The position numbers and the translations under genes are program-made. This document shows positions 1 to 13,253 of a stretch of DNA of 64,000 bases, piece by piece. Numbering within the stretch: the stretch's first letter is position 1; the number at the start of each line of letters is the position of its first letter. Location: contig NC_069369.1 in the NCBI RefSeq assembly GCF_021730395.1, positions 60,849,501 through 60,913,500 on the forward strand. The letters run 5' to 3'. Below the pieces are notes generated by a model. The model had not been told where the DNA came from and searched no databases. It saw only the letters and a program-made list of their open reading frames with translations. The stretch is from Mercenaria mercenaria (lineage: Eukaryota > Mollusca > Bivalvia > Venerida > Veneridae).

Positions 1-371
1 AATATCATTTTGAAGGTTCAAAATATTACCACTGAAAAGACTATATAATGTTGAAGGTGGTACAAACGCATCCATTGTATTTGAACACATGACTGTGTGG
101 ACCAGAACTGTATCATTAAAACCAATTAAGGTAGTGGACCGGTAATGACACCGGGTAATTTCCTTGTGAATACGTATTCTCGTTAAATAGTTCGACATTT
201 TTCGGATTTAAGGTAGCAAATCGCGCACATAACCTTCTGTAAAAGCTAGAGGATACCGACTATACGATGCGAAATGCTATGGTGCGATAATACGGAACAG
301 AATGCAAAGAAACAATATCTATATTGAACTTTCGTATCGTGTAGAATTTTCGTATTGTATTGTCATTTTAT
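1..371. other. unannotated non-coding DNA
   Basis: AT-rich sequence with no open frame of note, no splice-flanked coding block and no recognisable repeat. It precedes the first unit of the tandem duplication. Confidence 0.4.
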
Positions 372-1490
372 TTCGTGCTGGCACACGCAAGATCAACAAA
401 ATATTCGTGTTGGTGCGTTGGGTGTACATGTATTGACGTAATATTAAAAATATTTATTGTATCGCGTTTATGCATGTTCCAAGACGATACAACGAGATGT
501 ACATGACAAAACGACATAACGAAAGACTTTATTGCGCCCTGGCGCACGTGGCACCAAAATGTCCTGAAGCAGTCACCATACATACAAGAAGCAGTAACCA
601 TATGCTCGGAAGTCCAAAACTTTAAATAGAATCAAGTTTCCCGTGGGTAAACGGGCTTACTTATTTCTAAAAATAGATACCAAAATTCAACTTTCGATTT
701 GATATATTAAATTCAAACTTTCCCAAAAACCTTACAACTTCGTCTAGGTGTGCAAAGATCTACGTCGAGCAATTTAATAAATCAGTACTTTAAAATCTAT
801 TCACTTATTATAAACAAAACTCTTGACGAGTATGACACTGGTAAGGTATCAAATTATCACAATTACCATTTTTTAGAATTTCAGATGCTGCCGTACCAGG
901 GGAAAACTAACATAGAGACTTTGCGGCCAGCATGGATCCAGACCAGCCTGCGCATCCGCGCAGTCTGGTCAGGATCCATGCTGTTCGCTTTCAAAGCCTG
1001 TAGCAATTAGAGAAACTGTTAGCGAACAGCATGGATCCTGACCAGACTGCGCGGATGCGCAGGCTGGTCTGGATCCATGCTGGTCGCAAAGCCACTATGT
1101 TGGTTTTCCCATGGCACGGCTCATATCAAGATATAGATTACTTGAATTCTTGTAATGACTCTGGCAATACTACCATGAATGTATCAGTTTCAGTAAATCT
1201 ACATTCTTCGTTTGGTTTAAAAACAGCTTCTTAAACACAGAATTAACTTATTCCAATAAGAAGAGGCCTGCTGTATTTTTTGTATTGTTTTGCAGTTTTA
1301 GGATCTTAAATGTTTAATTATATGTATTTACAGTATGTACGGACACAAAAACATATTGATAGTAAGATAAGCCTAATGATATATCCGGGAAAAAGAAGTG
1401 ATCATTTAAGTTTACATTAACATAAAAACTGCTTATATCATACTGTGCAAAAAATAATCACTTTTAGATATATTTAATTACGCGGTCTAT
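372..1490. repeat. tandem duplication, unit A
   Basis: First of two adjacent direct copies of a non-coding unit. Both begin with TTTCGTGCTGGCACA and share blocks in the same order: AGATCAACAAAATATTCGTG, then CGGGCTTACTTA, then CTTGACGAGTATGAC, then GAATTCTTGTAATGACTCTG, and end near AATTACGCGGTCT. Unit A is longer than a simple copy because the palindromic element at 888-1123 sits inside it. Similar minus-strand open frames in both units (ending HQHEYFVDLACASTK) look like a by-product of the duplication rather than a gene. I recognise no transposon class. Confidence 0.7.
888..1123 (+). mobile_element. palindromic MITE, copy 1
   Basis: Near-perfect palindrome of about 235 bp: arms containing GCATGGATCCAGACCAGCCT and its complement, joined by an asymmetric spacer (CTTTCAAAGCCTGTAGCAATTAG). 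The right end reads GGCACGGCTCA. Orientation is set by the spacer. Unit B of the surrounding duplication lacks it, so this is a true insertion. It has no coding capacity and must have been moved in trans. Confidence 0.85.
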
Positions 1491-2505
1491 ATTTCGTGCT
1501 GGCACATGCAAGATCAACAAAATATTCGTGTTGGTGCAACTGGTGCACATGTATTGACGTAATAAAATGTTTTATTGTGTCGCGTTTGCGCACGTCCCAT
1601 GACGATATAACGAAATGTGCTACATTGCCACGTATATAACAAAGCGACATAACGAAACACGTCTTTTTGTCTTGGAGCACGCAGCAAAATCTCCTAAATC
1701 AGCCACCATACATACAAGAAACTGTAACCATATACTAGGAAGTCAAAAATTTTAGAATCAAGTTTCCCGGGTAAACGGGCTTACTTAATTCTAAAATAAG
1801 ATACCAAAATTCAACTTTCGATTCAAACTTTCCCCAAAAACTTACATGTTCGCCTAGATGTTCAACGATTTAAGTCGGGCAGTTTAATATACATATGTAC
1901 CAGTACTTTAATTTACTTATTAATCTTGACGAGTATGACTCTGGTAAGTTACCATTTTCAGTTTGTTGTCACAGTATCAAATTTTCACAATTACCATTTT
2001 TACGTGAATTCTTGTAATGACTCTGGCAATGATATCATGAATGTATCAGTTTCAGTAAAAATTGTTTACAGACTAATAGAGGGCTTTCGTTTTACTGTGT
2101 TCATTCTCTCCTTCACATTAAAACACTTGTCTTAATCAGACTTTCATATTCTGGCCGTTTTCTTTTTTATATTGAAAACAAAAGTCGAATTTCTTATATC
2201 GAGCATGCATTCTACTTTCGTTTTGTTTTAAATATTAATGTGATCGACACTAAATTCGTTAAGTATTAGTGCACTTAGTAATTCGTCTATAGAAAATTAA
2301 TTTACCTCTTAAAACTATAATGTCCATAGTTTAATTAACTAGTTAGCTCCATGAAATCTAGATTCTTCGTTTGATATAAATACAGCTTATCAAACTTAAA
2401 CAGATTTTTTCAGCTATTTCTTAAGGAAGAGCTGCGTTTTCAAAATGCAAAATCATTCCCCAAATTAGCACTTTTGGATATACTTAATTACGCGGTCTGT
2501 ATTTG
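1491..2505. repeat. tandem duplication, unit B
   Basis: Second copy of the unit at 372-1490, diverged by scattered substitutions and small indels. It lacks the palindromic element found in unit A, so it approximates the empty site. A block at 2210-2225 (ATTCTACTTTCG) matches the conserved promoter block of the secreted-protein genes farther on, but no signal-peptide exon follows it. Confidence 0.65.
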
Positions 2506-3970
2506 AATAGATGCACTATAACCATGTTCATCTTAATCTGAAGACTGAGTTTAAATAGTGTTTCTGTTGTAATTACACAGGAAAACTTTGCCAGTGTTTC
2601 CCTATACTAATTAGCAATCGTTCAAAAAGTCTGCATGGCGCAGTAAATTGGAAATTATGCAAAATTTGTTAAAACAATTTGGAGAGTACAGCAATATATC
2701 ACTTCATCTTCACATATTAAGTCCTTCATATGATGAAAACGATTTCAATGGCTAATTTACGACACTAAATTCTGACATAAAAAGGGCCTAAATTTCTCAC
2801 CTAGTGATTACCTCAGTAAACAAAGCGAAACCAACTTGAACCATATAAGCGAATACACTAATATATTTTATTATGTATATAGCTTTTCTCTACCTTAAAA
2901 CCACAAACATATGCCGCTTGTATTTTATTTATTTATTTGCCGTATCTCAATATATTAATAAATTTAAACGTTTTTGGTACTGCCAATTAACGGGAAGTCT
3001 CATAAGTATGATGCTCAGTGGCTACAATGTGTCAATTTCATGTGCAAGAAAAGGTAAATTATTTGGTTATATTCTGGGTTCAGTCAAATTAGTCTACAAT
3101 CAATTTTTGATTATAGTCTTTATAGTTCTAAAGAGCCGATATATGCGGAGACAAGGTACATTCGTATTTTTTGTGATAAGGTGTAACTAAAACACAAACC
3201 CAGTAGAGCAGTCAATGATATTAGAACTTGCAAAATGTGAAGAACCTGCAGTTTTACGCACCCGCAACCCCCGCCCCGCTCCCCCACCCCCACAAAAAAA
3301 AAAATTAATAAAAAAAAAATAAAGACACGAAAAATGTCCGATCTATACCATAACGGCAGAAACTTAATTAGGACGAAATCATACTAAGAAATGTTTATTT
3401 TTGTATGTGTGAAGATAACAAATTAAAGCAACAACAATTTGCAAACGATAACTACATGTAGAAATATAGAAAATAACAAAACGATATATAATGTAAGTAG
3501 AAATATTTTATCATAAAAATAAGGGAAAGGTTCAAAAACAACAAATCAGCCACTTGCCCTTCATGTAAGTACACAACACTGGCCCCAACTGATGAGTTTT
3601 TTTTTAAAAAAAAACTTTTTAAAGTATTTCCGAGCATGATCATGCCCCAAGAAAATATAAAACCACTGAAAAGAGATGCTGACCGTCCGTCACCATGTTT
3701 GCCTCGTATCACTTGTCAATCAAATAGTTTTAATTAATTTGTTTGATTAGTTGACCAGTTTTTTAGGGTTTTTTTTGTTTATAATCATTCTCATATATAC
3801 TTGAAAGCATTGTACCTTTGATACATATAGTTTTTTTTTTATAAATCTATAATATATGTCCGCAATAGGGCGTGAATAGACCACACCCTATCGCTGATAA
3901 TTGCGTCTCATTTTGAATTGTGTATCACAGCTGTGTTGTACTTATAGCACAACTGATCCAAAATTATTGT
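2506..3970. other. intergenic DNA, no gene seen
   Basis: AT-rich. A 105-codon plus-strand open frame at 2873-3190 is tyrosine- and phenylalanine-rich, matches nothing I recognise and is probably chance. A C-rich then A-rich low-complexity run lies at 3253-3320. The end of this stretch should hold the 3' UTR of the ARF-like gene, which ends at 3971 on the minus strand. Confidence 0.4.
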
Positions 3971-6137
<2,167 letters not shown>

Positions 6138-6443
6138 TGATCAAATCGGGAGGTCGTTGGTTCGATCCCTGGCCGCGTCATACCAAATACGTAAAAATGG
6201 TACTAGTAGCTTCCTCGCTTGGCGCTTAGCATTAATTAAGTGGGTAGTGTTAAGTGTCAGTATAATGTGACTGGGTGGGGTATATGTCACGTGTCTACGG
6301 CGTGATATTCCAGTGAGGCAGCACTATAAAGTTGGACATTGTGCTCACTGCTACAAGTTGACACCGTCGTTTATATGAATAAAAATGTTGAAAAAGACGT
6401 TAAACCCGAACACACACACACGCACACACGCACACGCACACAC
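6138..6443 (+). mobile_element. tRNA-headed SINE, 5'-truncated, with CA-rich tail
   Basis: Contains a pol III B-box-like GGTTCGATCCC followed by a body (GGCCGCGTCATACC, TGGTACTAGTAGCTTCC, GTCAGTATAATGTGACTGGG) that I associate with the RUDI-type SINEs of bivalves. It ends with AAAAGACGTTAAACCCG and an (AC)n-like tail at about 6410-6443. The A box is not clearly present, so the 5' end is probably truncated. The family name is from memory. Confidence 0.65.
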
Positions 6444-8216
6444 ATTTATCAAATATCTGTTATTACATACCTACATATGTTCTGTCTGTTTCACTAACGA
6501 ATGCAAAACCATGTACTAGTATTCAACTACCATAGGATACGTAAAATATTCAATCGGAAATGACGAAATGATGGCGTCTCGACGTTCCATGCGTCAAAAA
6601 GTTCACCGTTTCAAACAATTTTTCAGTCTCATTTACCTAAAGTTATAGTCAATTTTGACTGATATAACAGTAGAAATAAGTATATAAATATATCAAAAGG
6701 GTCATTAAACAGTACTTTGATAAGCAATGTTGTGCCTCGTGGGATCCAGGCCTGGCAAAATCCAGTCGAGCCAAATACAACATTGTATATCAAGGTTATC
6801 ATAACTCTGTTTTACTAAGCTAGTAACCATGAAAGAAAATGGGAAGTAACGTTAACAGACAACATAAATAGCGTTAAAACGGTAAAAACCCAAGACCGCT
6901 TTGGAACGGTCAGACGCCAATGTAAAAAGAACTCGGGGTTAAACACGTTTGGGGCATGCCAGTCTCGCCATGTTTTTGACTTGTTGGACGAGAAAGTGTT
7001 AATAAAATAATTCATTGCTGCGATGAATTTCTAACACCCGAAAAAGATTGGCTTTTTTATTTCGAAAATATCATGGAAAACTTTTGCGAAAAACAGGAAA
7101 TTGATATTCAAAGAAATATCATAGTGCTCTAATATATCGTATAAAACAATATATACATAAAGCTTAAAAATATTATTTCTGTCACTGGATAAAAATTTAC
7201 CATTGAAAAAGGTCACCGTATTATCTGATCAATTAAATCCGTAAAAATGTATAAATTGGAATTTATTTTTACACAACATAAAGAACCCTTTTAACGTTTA
7301 TAATAGAAAATTATCGCGTATCTTAAGATATTATTTTAATAATAAGGTGAAAAAATAAGTCAAGAAAATTAAGCTTATTTATAGTGTGCCAAACTATGAA
7401 ATTAAAATATAATTATGTTTAACTTTTTTAGGGAATAAAATTAGTCGTGATGGCGTTACTGTCTCAATTGTCATAAGTTTCAAAACACTACAGGTAATCC
7501 GTAAAAAGAAATATTAAGTTTGAAATGAAAGCATTGTTTTATATGTCTTTGATCATATAAAAATATTTGCATTCGTATATACAAAATAAAATCTCAAAAT
7601 TCAAATATTGCGTGTTGTGTTATATTACAAATGGCGTGAACATTTGAATAGAGAACTTGGTGGCTACATGCATTGCAAATTATCATCTATATGTATTTCA
7701 TTGAGTTTAAGTGGAATTATGCGCATTTTGAAGTAAAAATCCAGCTGAAATAGATGTGTGTTTAAAAAAGGTGGAGGAAATTACAGCTTTTAATCCAAAC
7801 TCTTCCTGTTACCAGTACGAAATAATAAGTTTCCATATATGACTTTTCTTATTTTGAATGGGGCAGTCTATTTAAGAAAAGTCAAAGTGCACGCAGGAGT
7901 TGCTTCCCTTCAATTTCAGAAATCTCTTCCTATAGGTAAGGAGATCACAGCGTAGAACATTGAAGAAAAGAACTATTATTTTATTAGTGCGATTTTGTTT
8001 TATTTCTAAAGCATCAACTTCAAATACTTATGCGGCATTATCGTTAATTTAATACATTTTAATGCACAGCAACCGAGAAAGGCTTTTATAAAACATTCAC
8101 CGAAAGCACACTGTATGCACTAAGATGCCTATACGTTATAGATTAATTTACGGTAATATTTATAAAATACGTTCTGTATTCGATTCTTTTCCTATACAAA
8201 GAATATTTTGCAAGCT
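6444..8216. other. intergenic DNA, no gene seen
   Basis: AT-rich, with only short open frames on both strands. I see no splice-bounded coding block, RNA gene or repeat with clear ends. It runs up to the 5 bp target duplication of the long inverted-repeat element. Confidence 0.4.
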
Positions 8217-8221
8217 CTATA

Positions 8222-11200
8222 CACACTGGCCATAGCTTTATCAGATCAAGTGGTTCCAACGTTGTTTGAGCGGTGAATTTTACGCCGATCAGATGGAGAA
8301 ATATGGCCGATACTACAAATTTCCGGTATTGTAAGTATGATTTAAAGGAATTTTTACCCGTTAGATAACGAATCAAATGAAACCGATAGGTGCACCTGGA
8401 GCGCAAATGTGTCTACATTTTAGCACATGTGTCTATTTAGCTGAGGTTTGTGCCGTTTACTCAAACACTTCTGTACAGTCCGGCGGGGGAAGAAGATTTT
8501 TGACAGTTTTTGACAATATCGCCTCGAATATAGTGTTTATCGGGAGCAAGTAACTGTTAAAAACACTTTTTATGTAAAGGACTACCTCTTAAAACAAAGC
8601 GTGTGTATTTTCATAGAATTATTCAGGGTTGTTTCTGAACAATCTGACGAAAACCTAATGCAACGCCGTTTCGAGTGGGTCGCTATGCAACGCAATCAAG
8701 TGGATACCGTTCTGTGTCTTACTTGCGAAGTCTTATCCGTCTTAAAACAGTCATTAAAACCTAATAATGATTAAATTTAGTGACTTTTATATCATTATAA
8801 TGATCCCGCCGTTTCTAATATATTGTACTAAATATGTATAAAACATTTTTATGCTCGCTTAACATTTAACATATTTTTGCGGACTTGTCAAAGACATCAA
8901 CACAAAAACATAAAGCAAGGGTGAACATCGAACAATATCATTAAGTAAGTAATAGTAATAGTTCGTAAAAACAAGAACCAGTTCAAGGACATTTATCTCA
9001 TCCACGAATGGTACTGAACAGCATGCCAAAAGCGGGTTGACTCTTTATGAGGATTGTTCAAATATGAATGCATCTGAGCACATAAAAATGTATCCTTGAT
9101 AGATTTCAATGAAAATTTTATTTGGTCCCCTCGAAGTATTCACCTTCAACAGATTTGCAAAATTTCAGTCTTCTAATCCAATCCTTGAAGCCTTTTTCGT
9201 AGTATTTTCTAGGTATACTATGAAGACACTGAAATATTGCAGAACCGAGGTGTTTGCGCTGCACAAAGTTTCGACCAGAAAGGTATTTTTGCGCCTTGGG
9301 AACAAAAAGAAGTCACACGGGGCAAGGTCAGACGAATAAGGAGGGTGACGAAGGGAACACAACAACCTTTTCCTGCTTCAGAAAGTCTTGTACAATAGAC
9401 GCCTTGTGCGATGACGCGTTTTCATGTAGTCTGACATTGGGCAAACCAGTTGCGGGTCTTCGAGTTTTGAAATATTTCTTTAGTTTTCGAAGAACTTTAG
9501 TGCAATGCATGGTCTTTTGCCAGACTTTGTTGCCCATATTTTGTTCTGAATCTTTCGTTTGGGCTCAAAAAAAGTGAACCAATGTCTCCTCAACAGTGAC
9601 GACATTTGCGAAAGATCGTGCATTTTAATTTGGAAACTGTTTAAGCAACAAGTTTGCGCATTGCACGCGTGCCTTTTTCTGCTCATCTGTCAACAGATGG
9701 GGAATCCATCTAACACAGATCTTTCTCATTTTCAAATTACGTTTCAGAATTGTATGAGCTGCTCTTATGAGATGCCAACCATACTAGCTATTTGTCTAGC
9801 GGTGTATCTTGCATCAGTAGCAACTATTTCTTTCACTCTAGCAACCATCTTGGCAGACGTTGCTGTTTTCGGCCGACGGCCATGTGGTTCATCTTCTGTT
9901 TAAACTAACCAACATCTGAATTTCTTAAACCAACGAATAACTGTCGAAAAAGATATTTCATTATGCCCATAAACAGAACATATATCATTAAAAATGTCTT
10001 TACACCCTATGCCAAGAACACAACGATTCTTAATACAGGACCGTACGGTGTACGCTGACCTTCTTCCAACCATTTTTGTATTAGTATACACGAATAGGCA
10101 ATGTTAGCGAGCGATAGACACAGCTAAAGTGAACGTATTTTAATGGGTGTGGTATCAATGTATAAATGAACAAATAAAATAGACACCAATGAAAGAAAAT
10201 AAACGGACTAGCAATACTAAAAGAGACGTGTTACAGTTGTATTATTTAACTGTCTCCAACAAAACTTTTTTTTTCATTGGTGTCTGTATTTCATTTGTAT
10301 TTTAATTTTTAAACGGCGACCATAGAGTTTTATTACATCGTTTCTGTTTTATGGAGAACCAATAAAATCTTGCCTTTTCCCTGGCCAATTTTAACGGTCT
10401 CTTTGATTTATCTCTCTGAAAATAAATGAACGTTTCACCAGGAATATGAATGAAAATATATACAAACAACTGATCAATACTTTTATCATGGACCAAACTT
10501 TATTTAAGTTTTGTATGAACAGCTTAAATGCACAGCAAATCAGTAATGAAATCGCACTGTATTGGTGTTAAGGGACTGAAAGTAACCAACTGTAACTATA
10601 CTGATTTAAAGAGTCAACCCGATTTTGGCATGCTGTTCAGTACCATTCGTGGAGGAGAAACATATCCGTGAACTGATTCTTATATGAACGAACTAATACT
10701 ATTATTTACTTAATGAAATTGTTCGATGTTCATCCTTGCTTTATGTTTATGTGTTGATGTTTTTTGACAATGTCCGCAAAAATATGTTAAATGTTAAGCG
10801 AGCATAAAAATGTAAAAGTACAATATATTAGAAATGGCGGGATCAATATGATGAAATAAAACTATCCAAATTAATTTATTCATTGTTAGGCTTTAATGAC
10901 TGTTTTAAGACGGATAAGACTTCGCAAGTAAGACACAGAACGGTATCCACTTGATTGCGTTGCATAGCGACCCACTCGAAACGGCGTTGCATAAGGTTTT
11001 CGACCGATTGTTCAGAAACAACCCTGAATAATTCTGTGAAAAGACACACACTTTGTTTTAAGAGGTAGTCCTTTACATAAAAAGTGTTTTAACAGTTACT
11101 TGCTCCCGAAAAACACTAAATTTGAGGCGATATTGTCAAAAACTGTCAAAAATCTTCTTCCCCCGCCGGACTGTACAGAAGTGTTTGAATAAACGGCACA

Positions 11201-11427
11201 AATCTCAGCTAAATAGACACATGTGCTAAAATATAGACACATTTGCGCTCCAGGTGCACCCAACGGTTTCATTTGATTCGTTATCTAACGGGTAAAAATT
11301 CCTTTAAATCATGCTTACAATTCCAGAAATTTGTAGTATCGGCCATATTTCTCCATCTGATCGGCGTAAAATTCACCGCTCAAACAACGTTGGAACCACT
11401 TGATCTGATAAAGCTATGGCCAGTGTG
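8222..11427. mobile_element. long terminal-inverted-repeat DNA element, 3.2 kb
   Basis: Arms at 8222-9047 and 10607-11427 are inverted copies of each other, about 96% identical by eye where I compared them. The element ends CACACTGGCC...GGCCAGTGTG and is flanked by the direct repeat CTATA at 8217-8221 and 11428-11432, which I read as a 5 bp target-site duplication. The interior (9048-10606) holds a dead mariner transposase. No transposase matching the outer ends is present. CAC termini with a 5 bp duplication are features of Transib/RAG-like transposons, but the ends do not match the usual CACWATG well, so the superfamily is open. Both arms share a short open frame beginning MRSRCT, which may be chance. 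Confidence 0.75.
9110..10095 (-). pseudogene. mariner-family transposase remnant
   Basis: Reads from about 10076 (MVGRRSAYTVRS) down to about 9110 in three frames, so it is broken by several frameshifts. Recognisable parts in order: helix-turn-helix end (STVIRWFKKF), a linker with EPHGRRPKTAT, WIPHLLTDEQKKAR, FEPKRKIQNKIWATKSGK, HENASSHKAS and the C-terminal signature HPPYSSDLAPCDFFLFPR. The first catalytic motif reads VEET rather than GDET and the second HEN rather than HDN, so two of the three metal-binding Asp positions appear changed to Glu. It lies in the loop of the long inverted-repeat element. I could not find mariner terminal repeats or TA duplications. Confidence 0.85.
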
Positions 11428-11432
11428 CTATA

Positions 11433-12214
11433 GTATCGCTTTTATATGTATTTTATGCAAATTTGACTTTGCTGCCCACGGATTGAATTTTCCCGATACC
11501 GTAATGTATTTCCATGTAATAATTTACGTGTGCCATTTGGTATATTGGAATAATGTTTTTATTTTGTATTATATAACTATAATGTATCATTTAACTGCGT
11601 CATTTTGAAAGAAAAAGTAAATGTCCATGGTTATTTCCCGGGTTTAATCAAGATTAATCGACTTTCGTTTTAGTAGAGCTAATGCGCATTAACTAAATAT
11701 ATGTGGCCGAGTATAGATGCCTAAAAGGAATATAACAAATCCGAGAGTATGAGTCTTGTAAGTTTGTTATTTTCATGTTCTGTTGTAAACAGTAAACATA
11801 TGGTTCTAAATACTTGTTAAAATGCCGTGTCTACCTCTCCAACACGTTTAAAATTATTAATTTCGTCTTGTACAGATTCGTAATTTCGCATGTTCATACC
11901 AGTTAGCAACAGCAAATTAACAAAATAAAAGTGTCATGGTATATACTATAAGAAGTCGTTTTTTTTATTTAAAGAAAAATTAGAATGGACCTTAGTCGAT
12001 GGAACAATTGTCTTCGTATTGGAATTGAATTCCTTTTAAAGGAAAAGTCTTTCATGAATCTCGAATCATTCTCGCCAAGACATGTATATTGATAAGGCCG
12101 TTTTAATTAATACGATTTAGATTTTCACATACACACTTCTGAAATTAAAATCTTACTTTCGTTTTATTTGTTACTGAGCTTAAGATTTATTTCTAATTTT
12201 AGTCCATGTTAATT
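11433..12214. other. intergenic DNA upstream of gene 1
   Basis: AT-rich. No signal-peptide exon ending in GCCCAG|GT, as seen in genes 2-4, can be found here. CTTTCGTTTT blocks occur near 11665 and 12155 but lack the second half of a GAAANNGAAA element. Confidence 0.4.
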
Positions 12215-12451
12215 TGAGCCGCGCCATGAGATAACCAACATAGTGGCTTTGTGACCAGCATGGATCCAGACCAGCCTGCGCATCCGCGCAGTCTGGTCAG
12301 GATCCATGCTGTTCACTAACGGTCTCTCTAATTGCAGTAGGCTTTGAAAGCGAACAACATGGATCCTGACCAGACTGAGCGGATGCGCAGGCTGGTCTGG
12401 ATCCATGCTGGTCGCAAAGCCACTATGTTGATTTTCTCATGGCGCGGCTCA
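12215..12451 (-). mobile_element. palindromic MITE, copy 3
   Basis: Complete copy, ends TGAGCCGCGCC...GGCGCGGCTCA. The spacer is in the opposite orientation to copy 1 (GTAGGCTTTGAAAGCGAAC), hence the minus strand. The outer arms carry GCGCC/GGCGC instead of GTGCC/GGCAC and remain paired. Confidence 0.85.
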
Positions 12452-12784
12452 TTTAATAAGTTATCAGTAACCTATATCAGGGTTTATGTGTACATATCTA
12501 TTATGACGATGTCTATGTCAACAATCAACTTTCGGTTTAATTATAACTTATTATTATAACTTAAATATTGAATTATTTCAGTTGAAGGACCTTTCTGGTG
12601 TATTTGCAATTTTAGGATTTTGAAATTTTCGCTGTACCACTTGGCATACTGAATCAGAAAATTAGTTGATAGTTTTAATGCACCCAAAAGGACGTATTCT
12701 GCGAACGTGCTGTTTTATCAATTTAGTAACAACAGTTACTAAAGAATTATTTGATGTATGATACTCACACTTGACAATCATAAT

Positions 12785-13115
12785 GCTCATGGGCAGTGAA
12801 TGACTCGTATTGATTTTGAGGCCAGTGATCAAAGGTCAAGGTCTCAGTGACTAAACGTACAAAAGCCGTTTCTGCTCAATATCTTAAGAATGCCTTGACC
12901 TACACACCTAAAACTTAGAAGGCAACGATTGATCATTGAAGCGAATTGATCTGAGCTAAGGGTCAAAACGATTGTAAATACAAACACAGCTGTTTCTGCT
13001 CAATACCTTGAACATACATTGACCTACGTACGACCTTCGAACTGAGCGAGTACATTTTTCATAGGAAGCGAATGACGCCTATTGATTCTGAGGTCAATGG
13101 GTTAAAGGTCAATAA
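12785..13115. repeat. short tandem repeat array, unit about 150 bp
   Basis: Two to three diverged units with the blocks GAATGACTCGTATTGATT, GGTCAAGG, TTTCTGCTCAATA and CTTGACCTAC. It lies just upstream of the first exon I can find for gene 1. No coding potential. Confidence 0.5.
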
Positions 13116-13253
13116 AACATTCGGTAATTAATGACCGGTAATTATTTTTATCGTTTGCACTCAAATTCTTTTAGTACGCTTTTAACTACGAACTCTCTTT
13201 ATTCTGAATATCAATACAATGGTTAATCGTTGTGCTTATATTTCTTTGTACAG

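Noticed and set aside
368-601. Conserved-looking small protein shared with 1474-1680
   Set aside because: The similarity is explained by the tandem DNA duplication; substitutions are spread evenly and the frames start and end differently.
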